DNA of 64,000 nucleotides from Nocardioides jiangxiensis (lineage in GTDB: Bacteria > Actinomycetota > Actinomycetes > Propionibacteriales > Nocardioidaceae), in the NCBI RefSeq assembly GCF_030580915.1, contig NZ_JAUQTA010000001.1, positions 682,001 to 746,000 on the forward strand, in the 5' to 3' direction. Shown here one piece after another: positions 7,863 to 14,377 of this stretch. A program made the translations under genes and the position numbers. Positions within the stretch are counted from its first letter, which is position 1. Each line of letters begins with the position of its first letter. Under the pieces are notes generated by a model. That model had not been told where the DNA came from. It was given only the letters and a program-made list of their open reading frames with translations, and searched no databases.

Positions 7863-8666
7863 TCAGCGACCGGTGAACTCCGGAGCACGCTTGGCCTGCA
7901 CCGCGGCGATGCCCTCCTGGAGGTCCTCGGTGCCGAACGTGATCGGCTGCGCGAGCGCCTCCACCTGCAGGGTCTCGTCGAGCGAGGTGCGCTGGCGCCG
8001 CAGCGTGACCTTCGTGTAGCGCGTCGCCAGGGGCGCGTTGGCCGCGACCTGAGCGGCGGTGGCGAGCACCTCGTCGAGGAAGCCCTCGCGCTCGACGACG
8101 CGCGAGACGAGACCGAGGCGCAGGGCCTCGCCGGCGTCGACCAGGCGGCCGGTGAGCAGCAGGTCGCGCGCCGCCGCGTCGCCGACGACCTCCGGCAGGA
8201 GGTAGGAGATGCCCATGCCCGGGTGCAGGCCGAGCTTCACGAACGAGGCACCGAGCTTGGCGCCGGCAGCGGCGTACCGCATGTCGCAGGCGAGGGCGAT
8301 GCCGAGGCCGGCGCCGACCGCCGCCCCGTTGACCGCCGCGATCGTCGGCACCTCGAGGTCGCGGATCGCCAGCCAGGTCCGGTAGAAGCCGAGCATCTGG
8401 TCCCGGAGGGCAGGCGTGGGCAGGGCGCCACTCTCCGCGAGCCACGTGGTGTTGCCACCCGCCGAGAAGGCCCGACCGGCACCGGTGACGACGACGCAGC
8501 GCACCGTCGCGTCGGCCTTCAGGGCGGCGATGGCCGCGGCCCACGAAGCGGTCATCTCGTCCGACATCGCGTTCATCTGGTCGGGGTTGTCGAGGGTGAG
8601 CAGGACGACACCGTCGACCGGGCGCTCGATCCGGAGGTGGGCAGGGCTCTCAGGCGCGGAGGACAT
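7863..8666 (-). CDS. enoyl-CoA hydratase/isomerase (crotonase) family protein
   Basis: 267 residues, crotonase fold. Oxyanion-hole segments are present: A-F-S-A-G-G-N at about 66-72 and N-G-A-A-V-G-A-G-L-G at about 113-122. The position that normally carries the first catalytic Glu (Q-P-E in rat hydratase) reads A-S-F-V here, and the second Glu position appears to be Asp (A-R-D-L-L-L-T-G). So classical hydratase activity is uncertain and isomerase or another crotonase reaction is possible. A TAGGGT hexamer 6 bp before the ATG suggests a leaderless transcript. No fatty-acid gene is adjacent. Confidence 0.85.
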   Translation of the reverse strand: MSSAPESPAHLRIERPVDGVVLLTLDNPDQMNAMSDEMTASWAAAIAALKADATVRCVVVTGAGRAFSAGGNTTWLAESGALPTPALRDQMLGFYRTWLAIRDLEVPTIAAVNGAAVGAGLGIALACDMRYAAAGAKLGASFVKLGLHPGMGISYLLPEVVGDAAARDLLLTGRLVDAGEALRLGLVSRVVEREGFLDEVLATAAQVAANAPLATRYTKVTLRRQRTSLDETLQVEALAQPITFGTEDLQEGIAAVQAKRAPEFTGR

Positions 8667-8672
8667 GGCGGC

Positions 8673-8678
8673 ACCCTA
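8673..8678 (-). promoter_or_regulatory. -10 element of the crotonase gene (leaderless)
   Basis: TAGGGT on the minus strand ends 6 bp before the ATG at 8666; no Shine-Dalgarno is present. Confidence 0.45.
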
Positions 8679-8821
8679 CGGCGTGGCGCCTCCCACATTC
8701 ACGCTCAGGCGTGGTCTAGGGTCACGGTGGTTGCGCGTACTTCCCGGTGTGCGCAGCCCCGGCGGGCTTCCCCATCCTCCCCGTCGCGACGACCAAGTGA
8801 TACAGAAGCAAGGAGGCCGTC

Positions 8822-8980
8822 ATGGCGGAGACCTGGAGCGGCGAGTTCTACTGCGTGAAGTGCAAGGAGAAGCGCGAGGCCACGGGCGAGATCCGTGTCA
8901 ACGAGAAGGGCACCAAGATGGCCAAGGCCGTCTGCCCGGTCTGCTCGACCAACCTGAACCGGATCCTCGGCAAGGCCTGA
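8822..8980 (+). CDS. DUF5679 small zinc-ribbon protein
   Basis: 52 residues. Two Cys pairs, Y-C-V-K-C-K at about 10-13 and V-C-P-V-C-S at about 38-41, form a zinc-ribbon typical of DUF5679, with charged residues between them. The start is firm: AAGGAGG lies about 6 bases before the ATG. It is monocistronic, followed by a strong terminator. A nucleic-acid- or protein-binding role is likely, but no function is established. Confidence 0.85.
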   Translation: MAETWSGEFYCVKCKEKREATGEIRVNEKGTKMAKAVCPVCSTNLNRILGKA

Positions 8981-9012
8981 GTCCGGCACGCGGCACTGCC
9001 GCACACTGACTT

Positions 9013-9043
9013 CGACCCCCGGTCCCTCGTGGACCGGGGGTCG
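9013..9043 (+). terminator. rho-independent-type terminator after DUF5679
   Basis: Perfect 13-bp stem (9013-9025 with 9031-9043) and a 5-nt loop, 32 bp after the DUF5679 stop. There is no U-run, as is common in high-GC actinobacteria. Confidence 0.8.
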
Positions 9044-9116
9044 TGTCATGCCCGGGCCGGCCAGCCCTGTGGAGGAGGTACGACGCCCTGCCGCCGCGCG
9101 TGCCAGCCTGCGACGC

Positions 9117-10040
9117 ATGGAGCCGACCGACCCTCTCGCACGTCATCCTGGATTTCCCGCCCGCGCGGCCCTGCGGCCCGGCGTCCGGGTCGTGCGGCGG
9201 TCAGCCTCCCAGCTCCAGGTCGGCCTCTCCACCGCCAGGGCCGTGGTCCTGCCCGACCATCCGGCGGTTCATCTGCTGCTCGCGGGCCTCGACGACGGCC
9301 GGCCGCCCGCTCATCCCGCCTTCCTCGAACCAGCTGCCGTGCAGGCGTGCCGCGCACTGCTCGACCACGACATGGTGGTCGATGCCGACCTGTGGTGCCG
9401 CGCGCTGGACGGCACGGACGGGGCGGCCGCGGGGGCTCGGTCGGCGCTGGTCTCCGAGGCGGGTGACGCCGGGGCCTCCCGGCTCGCCGCACGACGACAG
9501 GTGCAGGTGGGCCTGATCAGCCGGGGCCTCCACGCAGCCGTCGACCAGCTCCGCGAGCTCCTGTGCCTCGGCGGCATGACCGTCGGGGCGCACGGGCGGC
9601 TCGACGTCGTCGCCGTCGTGTCCGAGGGCGAGCCCGACCGTTCCGTGCTGGACGGCCTCGTCCGCGACGACGTGCCCCACCTGTCCCTGGTGCTCAGCGA
9701 GGGACACGTGCGGGTGGGGCCGTTCGTGCATCCCGGCCTCACCGCATGCCAGCGGTGCATCGACGCCCACGCCTCCGAGCGCGACCCGCGCCACGCCCTG
9801 GTGCTCGAGCAGCACACTGGCCCGCCCCACACGCTCTGGGGCCTGCCGACGCCCGTGCCCGCCGACCTCGTCGCCCTCGGGGTGGCCCTGCTCGCCCGCG
9901 ACCTCAGCCGCTGGGCCGACGTCCTGCCGCCGGCGACCTGGTCGACGGTGATCGACGTGGACCCGGCGCTCACGCTCCCCCGGACGCAGTGGAGCCGCCA
10001 CGCGGCCTGCGGTTGCAGCAGCAACAGCAGGACCGCGTGA
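9117..10040 (+). CDS. TOMM-type leader-peptide-binding / cyclodehydratase-like protein, orphan
   Basis: 307 residues. It resembles the non-catalytic ThiF-like component (E1-like fold) of thiazole/oxazole-modified microcin (TOMM) cyclodehydratases. There is an N-terminal beta-rich region, a middle alpha/beta domain, the segment G-P-F-V-H-P-G-L-T-A-C-Q-R-C, and a C-terminal A-C-G-C. Together the C-x-x-C and C-x-C would make a structural zinc site. No YcaO, dehydrogenase or precursor-peptide gene is visible nearby, so it is not part of an evident RiPP cluster. It lies beside whiB7, a position such proteins hold in related genomes as far as I recall. The ATG lacks a close Shine-Dalgarno; GGAGGAGG about 40 bp upstream is too far to serve it. 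Confidence 0.65.
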   Translation: MEPTDPLARHPGFPARAALRPGVRVVRRSASQLQVGLSTARAVVLPDHPAVHLLLAGLDDGRPPAHPAFLEPAAVQACRALLDHDMVVDADLWCRALDGTDGAAAGARSALVSEAGDAGASRLAARRQVQVGLISRGLHAAVDQLRELLCLGGMTVGAHGRLDVVAVVSEGEPDRSVLDGLVRDDVPHLSLVLSEGHVRVGPFVHPGLTACQRCIDAHASERDPRHALVLEQHTGPPHTLWGLPTPVPADLVALGVALLARDLSRWADVLPPATWSTVIDVDPALTLPRTQWSRHAACGCSSNSRTA

Positions 10041-10065
10041 CGGCTCCGGGGGTCCCTGCGTCGGC

Positions 10066-10233
10066 TCAGCGGCCGACGCGACCGAGGGCGAGGCGTGCGT
10101 CGTACGCAGCGCGCTCGGCGGCCCGGCTCAGGCGGGCAGCCTGGGTCAGGAAGCGCCGGCGGCGGATGCGTTCTGCCTCGGCCAGGCGCGCGGCGATCAG
10201 CTCACGCGCGAGGATCTCCGTCTGGATGTACAT
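10066..10233 (-). CDS. small Arg/Ala-rich helical protein downstream of whiB7
   Basis: 55 residues beginning M-Y-I-Q-T-E-I-L-A-R, predicted almost wholly helical, very basic, with four consecutive Arg near residue 26. The ATG at 10233 has GGAGC 8 bases upstream. A GTG at 10290 overlapping the whiB7 stop (GTGA) would add 19 residues and is the alternative. It is most likely co-transcribed with whiB7, so under the same attenuation. I do not recognise a family; RNA or membrane-surface binding would fit the charge but is only a guess. Confidence 0.55.
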   Translation of the reverse strand: MYIQTEILARELIAARLAEAERIRRRRFLTQAARLSRAAERAAYDARLALGRVGR

Positions 10234-10286
10234 GGTGGGTGCTCCGTTCAGGTTTCGGGTGGGGAGGGAGGACGCGGTCGGGCGGG

Positions 10287-10568
10287 TCACGCCGCCACCG
10301 CGTCCTTGCGCGGACGGCCACGGGGCCGCTTGCGGGGGATCACCACTCCCTGGAGGAAGAGCTCACCGCCCCACACGCCCCACGGCTCACGCCGCTCGAG
10401 TGCGCCGGCCAGGCAGGCTGCCTGGATCGGGCAGGACTGACAGAGGGCCTTGGCGTACTCGACATCGCTCGGCAGCTCGGCGAAGAAGAGCTCCGGGTCA
10501 TTCGCGTGACACGGGAATCCTTCGGTGGCACCGGATGCGATGCTGCGCTCGAGAACGCTGGTGGTCAT
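10287..10568 (-). CDS. whiB7: WhiB7-type iron-sulfur transcriptional regulator
   Basis: 93 residues. Four cysteines in the Wbl arrangement (P-C-H-A-N-D-P-E, then C-x-x-C in L-C-Q-S-C-P, then A-A-C-L) bind a [4Fe-4S] cluster. The G-V-W-G-G turn follows, and the C-terminus has the AT-hook R-G-R-P-R-K that distinguishes WhiB7 from other Wbl proteins. WhiB7 binds the primary sigma factor and activates intrinsic antibiotic-resistance genes upon ribosome stress, including its own gene. CACCTCC on the plus strand gives GGAGGTG just before the ATG. Expression is probably governed by the 5' leader described in the next entries. Confidence 0.95.
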   Translation of the reverse strand: MTTSVLERSIASGATEGFPCHANDPELFFAELPSDVEYAKALCQSCPIQAACLAGALERREPWGVWGGELFLQGVVIPRKRPRGRPRKDAVAA

Positions 10569-10614
10569 CTGTGTTCACCTCCTGGGTGTGGACCGGTGGG
10601 TCCGGAATTGGTTG

Positions 10615-10660
10615 GGAAAACGAAAAGGCCGCGGATCCCGGGTTTCGGGTTCCGCGGCCT
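10615..10660 (-). terminator. intrinsic terminator in the whiB7 leader
   Basis: In the minus-strand RNA, a 15-bp stem with one mismatch (arms 10660-10646 and 10640-10626, 5-nt loop) is followed by UUUUCGUUUU. It lies after the uORF stop and about 45 bp before the whiB7 ATG, where premature termination would switch the gene off. A real U-tract is unusual in this GC-rich window. Confidence 0.85.
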
Positions 10661-10709
10661 GGAGTGGCGCCTGCACGTGCTCAGCAGTGAGGTGGACTCC
10701 AGACCGGAA
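10650..10709 (-). promoter_or_regulatory. predicted antiterminator of the whiB7 leader
   Basis: RNA from 10709-10696 (inside the last codons of the uORF) can pair with 10665-10650, which contains the 5' arm of the terminator. The core is ACUCCAG with CUGGAGU, extended by G-C pairs and, across a bulged C, by GGAA with UUCC. The uORF stop codon lies in the loop. Forming this helix excludes the terminator. A ribosome reaching the stop would cover the first arm and favour termination; one stalled earlier would favour read-through. Confidence 0.6.
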
Positions 10710-10881
10710 GACCCGGGACGTTGCCGACAACGGCCACGTGCTTCTGGTTGCGCTTGTCGGCCGACCAGACACGGGTGCCACCGAAGGCAGCGGCGGACGG
10801 CATGGCGAGGCGCGGCTGCGCGACGGCAGCAGCGACGGCGTACGGCGCCGTCGTGATCGTCGTGATCGTCGTGATCTCCAT
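10681..10881 (-). CDS. whiB7 leader peptide (uORF)
   Basis: 66 codons from an ATG preceded by GGAGG at 8 bases, so it is well translated. It opens with M-E followed by three copies of Ile-Thr-Thr, encoded by a perfect 9-bp triplicate at 10849-10875. It continues with an Ala-rich stretch and ends with a Pro-rich V-W-S-P-P-H-C. No domain is recognisable. Its position between promoter and terminator argues that translation, not the product, matters. uORF-dependent attenuation of whiB7/wblC is known in Mycobacterium and Streptomyces; this peptide is long for such an element. Confidence 0.7.
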   Translation of the reverse strand: MEITTITTITTAPYAVAAAVAQPRLAMPSAAAFGGTRVWSADKRNQKHVAVVGNVPGLPVWSPPHC

Positions 10882-10949
10882 GGGGTCCACCTCCTTCGGT
10901 GTCTCGGGTGCGAATGGGGCTGACGACGTTGCGGTCGTCTGTGATGACG

Positions 10950-10990
10950 ACCGTAACGTGCCGCGCTTGTCATGGGCAAACCATTTATTG
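10950..10990 (-). promoter_or_regulatory. candidate whiB7 promoter with upstream AT-rich box
   Basis: On the minus strand TTGCCC (10979-10974) and TACGGT (10955-10950) are 18 bp apart. Immediately upstream of the -35 is CAATAAATGGT (10990-10980), an isolated AT-rich block in otherwise very GC-rich DNA. WhiB7-dependent promoters in other actinobacteria carry such an AT-rich box next to the -35, bound through the AT-hook, so autoactivation is expected. Confidence 0.6.
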
Positions 10991-11036
10991 ACGAATGTCG
11001 TCGACATCCTGCCAATCGCCGCTGTCGCGGCTCGGG

Positions 11037-13088
11037 TCAGCTCTCGGCGACGATGGCGAGGACGTCCTCGCCGTACTGCTCCGCCTTCTTCGCCCCGATG
11101 CCGGCGATGCGCAGCAGCGCACCCGGGCCGTCGGGCCGGTGCTCGGCGATCAGCTCGAGAGTCTTGTCGGTGAAGACGACGTACGCCGGGACCTTGGCCT
11201 CGCTGGCCCGCTCCAGGCGCCACTCCTTGAGGCGGTCGAAGAGCGCCTCGTCGTAGGCGGCGGGGCAACCGTCGCAGCGACCGGTCTTGCGCTCCCCCGC
11301 GCTCGAGAGCGGCTTGCCACACGTGCGGCAGTGCTGCGCACGGCGGGCACCGCTGACGCTCGGGCGGTTGAAGCTCGAGGAGGCCTCCGGTCGCAGGCCG
11401 TCGAGGAACCGCGAGGGCTTGCGGCTGCGGCGCTGGCCGGGGTTGCGCGCCGCGGCCCAGCTCACCCGCAGGTGCAGCCGGGCCCGGGTCAGGCCGACGT
11501 AGAGGAGACGCCGCTCCTCCTCGATCTCGGCCGGCGTCTTCGCGAACGTGATCGGGAGCGACCCCTCCTGCACGCCACAGACGAAGACGGCGTCCCACTC
11601 GAGACCCTTGGCCGCGTGCATCGTCGCCAGGGTCACTCCGCCCGCGACCGGGGCGTGCTGCTCGGCCGCGCGCCGGTCGAGGTCGTCGACGAAGGCACCG
11701 AGCTTGCCGGGATGCTCCGTCGCGTAGGCCTCTGCCTGCGACACCAGCGCCTGCAGCGACTCCCAGCGGTCGCGGGCGGCGCCGCGTGCGGCCGGCGGCT
11801 CGGGCGACCAGCCCAGGCCGGCGAGCGTGCCGGTCACCGCACCCACGAGATCGTCGGGATCACCCTCGGACCGGGCGGTGCCGCGCAGCAGCGTGATCGC
11901 CTGGCGCACCTCCGGGCGGTCGAAGAAGCGCGCGGCACCACGGATCACGTACGGCACGTTGCGTGCCGCCAGCGCGTCCTCGAAGGCCTCGGACTGGGCG
12001 TTGATGCGGAACAGGACCGCGATCTCGCTGACCGGCGTGCCATCGGCGACCAGCCTGGCGATCTCGGCGGCGACGGCCTCGGCCTCGGCGACCTCGTCGT
12101 CGTACTCCAGGTAGCGGACCGCAGCACCGGACGGACGCTGCGCGCGCAGGTCGACGCCGCGCGAGCTGGTGCCCGCGAGCAGGCCGTTGGCCGCAGCGAC
12201 GACCTCGGGGGTGGAGCGGTAGTTGCGGACCAGCTCGACCTTGGTGGTGCCCTCGTAGCGCTGCGGGAAGCGGCGCAGGAAGTCCGCGTCGGCGCCGGCG
12301 AAGCTGTAGATGGTCTGGGCCGGGTCACCGACCACGCAGATCTCGTCACGGCCGCCGAGCCACAGGTCGAGGAGCGTCGACTGGAGCGGCGAGACGTCCT
12401 GGAACTCGTCGACAACGAAGAACTTGTACTGCCGCCGGACCTGCGCGGCCACGCGCTCGTCCTCGGCGAGGAGGCCTGCCGTCAGGAGCAGCACGTCCTC
12501 CATGTCCATGCGCCCGGCCGCCCGCTTCACCTCCTCGTAGGAGCCGTAGACGTGGGCGACGGTGGAGGCGTCGGCGCCGTTGACCTCGCGGCCGCGCCGC
12601 GGCGCGACGAGGGCGTAGTCGTCGGGGCTGACGTTGCTGACCTTGGCCCACTCGACCTCGCTGGCCAGGTCGCGGAGCATGCCCTGGTCGGAGCCGATGC
12701 GCAGGCGCCGCACTGCCTGTGCCATCAGGCCCAGCTTCGACTCCGTGAGCGTCGGCAGCTCGGTGCCGTGGATGGCGGGCCAGAAGTAGCGCAGCTGGCG
12801 CAGCGCCGCGGCATGGAAGGTGCGCGCCTGAACCCCCGGCGCACCCAGGTCGCGCAGGCGTGTGCGCATCTCACCCGCCGCGCGGGTGGTGAACGTGACA
12901 GCCAGGACCTCGGTCGGCTGGTAGACGCCCTCGGCGACGCCGTGGGCGATCCGGTGCGTGATCGCCCGCGTCTTGCCCGTGCCGGCGCCGGCGAGAACCT
13001 GCACCGGCCCCCGCAGCGCCTCGGCGACACGGCGCTGCTCGGGGTCGAGTCCCGCGAGCAGGTCGCCACCCAGGTCGGATCGAAGCAT
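11037..13088 (-). CDS. uvrD2: ATP-dependent DNA helicase UvrD2
   Basis: 683 residues, superfamily 1A 3'-5' helicase. Walker A is A-G-A-G-T-G-K-T at about 33-40, Walker B is V-V-D-E-F-Q-D, and Y-V-G-L-T-R-A-R is motif VI. The C-terminus has the UvrD2 hallmarks: a tetracysteine module (C-R-T-C then C-D-G-C, about residues 570-595) followed by an HRDC domain. The ATG at 13088 is chosen because it starts just before the helicase domain; TAGGCT 7 bp upstream suggests a leaderless message. It is divergent from mycoredoxin, the arrangement known around mycobacterial uvrD2. Confidence 0.93.
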   Translation of the reverse strand: MLRSDLGGDLLAGLDPEQRRVAEALRGPVQVLAGAGTGKTRAITHRIAHGVAEGVYQPTEVLAVTFTTRAAGEMRTRLRDLGAPGVQARTFHAAALRQLRYFWPAIHGTELPTLTESKLGLMAQAVRRLRIGSDQGMLRDLASEVEWAKVSNVSPDDYALVAPRRGREVNGADASTVAHVYGSYEEVKRAAGRMDMEDVLLLTAGLLAEDERVAAQVRRQYKFFVVDEFQDVSPLQSTLLDLWLGGRDEICVVGDPAQTIYSFAGADADFLRRFPQRYEGTTKVELVRNYRSTPEVVAAANGLLAGTSSRGVDLRAQRPSGAAVRYLEYDDEVAEAEAVAAEIARLVADGTPVSEIAVLFRINAQSEAFEDALAARNVPYVIRGAARFFDRPEVRQAITLLRGTARSEGDPDDLVGAVTGTLAGLGWSPEPPAARGAARDRWESLQALVSQAEAYATEHPGKLGAFVDDLDRRAAEQHAPVAGGVTLATMHAAKGLEWDAVFVCGVQEGSLPITFAKTPAEIEEERRLLYVGLTRARLHLRVSWAAARNPGQRRSRKPSRFLDGLRPEASSSFNRPSVSGARRAQHCRTCGKPLSSAGERKTGRCDGCPAAYDEALFDRLKEWRLERASEAKVPAYVVFTDKTLELIAEHRPDGPGALLRIAGIGAKKAEQYGEDVLAIVAES

Positions 13089-13095
13089 GCGCGCA

Positions 13096-13101
13096 AGCCT
13101 A
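13096..13101 (-). promoter_or_regulatory. -10 element of uvrD2 (leaderless)
   Basis: TAGGCT on the minus strand, 7 bp before the ATG at 13088, with no Shine-Dalgarno. Confidence 0.45.
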
Positions 13102-13191
13102 GACGTGGCCACCGACACCTCGATGCCGGGAATGCGCCCGGTGCCTGGCACCGTTGAACGCACGTCTCTCCCCCGGCCCGCGAGGAAACCC

Positions 13192-13437
13192 ATGAGCCCG
13201 ATCACGATGTACAGCACCACCTGGTGCGGCTACTGCCACCGCCTCAAGAGCCAGCTCGACCGTGAGGGAATCGCCTACCAGGTCGTCGACATCGAGAAGA
13301 ACGAGGACGCGGCGTTCCTCGTCATGCAGGTCAACGGCGGCAACCAGACCGTCCCCACCCTCGTGTACGCCGACGGCTCGGCGCACACGAACCCCTCGCT
13401 CGCCCAGGTGAAGGCGAAGCTCTCCGAGCTGAACTGA
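13192..13437 (+). CDS. mrx1: mycoredoxin (mycothiol-dependent glutaredoxin-like protein)
   Basis: 81 residues, thioredoxin fold. The redox motif is C-G-Y-C at about 12-15, with the cis-Pro region T-V-P-T-L and the family's G-G-N-Q-T-V-P. Mycoredoxin-1 reduces mycothiol-mixed disulfides, the actinobacterial counterpart of glutaredoxin. GAGGAAA precedes the ATG. Its stop abuts the stop of the convergent nudC gene with no spacer. Linkage to uvrD2, nudC and whiB7 is conserved. Confidence 0.92.
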   Translation: MSPITMYSTTWCGYCHRLKSQLDREGIAYQVVDIEKNEDAAFLVMQVNGGNQTVPTLVYADGSAHTNPSLAQVKAKLSELN

Positions 13438-14355
13438 TCACCAGCTGCCGGGCAGCTCGCCGCCGTACCAGGCCTCGATGAGGCTGCGGGAGATCGAGAT
13501 GCCGCGGCCGGGCAGCGCGATCTCCCCGGACTCCGCCTGCTCACGCAGCTCCGCCCGGGTGAACCACCGGGCGTCGGCGATCTCTGCGGGGTCGATCGTG
13601 ATCGCAGTCGACGTCGCGCGCCCGAAGAACCCGAGCATCAGCGAGCTCGGGAACGGCCACGCCTGACTTCCGAACCACGTCACCTCACCCACCTCGACGC
13701 CCGACTCCTCGCGCACCTCGCGGCGTACGGCGTCCTCGAGCGACTCCCCCGGCTCCGCGAAGCCAGCCAGCGTCGAGAAGCGCGTCGGGCCCCACTTCAG
13801 CCCGCTGCCGAGGAGGCAGCGCTCCTGGTCGGTGCCGGGCTCCCCGTCGGTGATCAGCATGATCACGGCCGGCTCGATGCGCGGGAAGTGCTCGCGCTGG
13901 CAGCTCTGGCACCGCAGCACGTGACCGGCCATCTCCGGCCGCAGCTCGCCGCCGCAGCGGGCGCAGAAGCGCGTGCGGCTGAGCCACTCCGACATGCCGA
14001 GGGCGTGGAAGACGAGCCGGGTGTCCCAGCCGTCGACGAGGAAGTGCCGGCCGATCTCACGCATGCCCACCCAGGCGAGCGCGTCGTCGCGGTGCCGCAC
14101 ATGGAGCGCGAAGTAGTGCACCCCCTCGTGGTCGCCGAGCAGGATCCGGGTCCCCTCGCCGTGCGCCTGGGCCTCGGCCGACGCCATCCACGCCGGCGCG
14201 TCGTCGCGCCCGAGCATGAGGCCGCCGCTGACCACCAGGACCCGCGTCGCTGGGTCGGACCACAGCTCGTCGAGCCGGGCCATGTCACCGCGGAGGTGGC
14301 CGAGGCGGTCGTGGCTGGTCAGGCCGGGTGCCGCGGGCGTGGTCTGCTCTGTCAC
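13438..14355 (-). CDS. nudC: NAD(+) diphosphatase / RNA decapping hydrolase NudC
   Basis: 305 residues. Zinc ribbon C-A-R-C then C-Q-S-C in the middle, followed by a Nudix domain with an intact box (G-F-A-E-P-G-E-S-L then R-E-V-R-E-E-S-G-V). The NADH-pyrophosphatase signature downstream of the box reads S-Q-A-W-P-F-P, with Ala where most NudC have Pro. It hydrolyses NAD(H) and removes NAD caps from RNA in homologues. The GTG at 14355 is used because upstream sequence is not family-like; it is 22 bp after adnB and probably in the same transcript. Confidence 0.92.
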   Translation of the reverse strand: MTEQTTPAAPGLTSHDRLGHLRGDMARLDELWSDPATRVLVVSGGLMLGRDDAPAWMASAEAQAHGEGTRILLGDHEGVHYFALHVRHRDDALAWVGMREIGRHFLVDGWDTRLVFHALGMSEWLSRTRFCARCGGELRPEMAGHVLRCQSCQREHFPRIEPAVIMLITDGEPGTDQERCLLGSGLKWGPTRFSTLAGFAEPGESLEDAVRREVREESGVEVGEVTWFGSQAWPFPSSLMLGFFGRATSTAITIDPAEIADARWFTRAELREQAESGEIALPGRGISISRSLIEAWYGGELPGSW

Positions 14356-14377
14356 GTCTCGATCATGGCAGCCGCGG

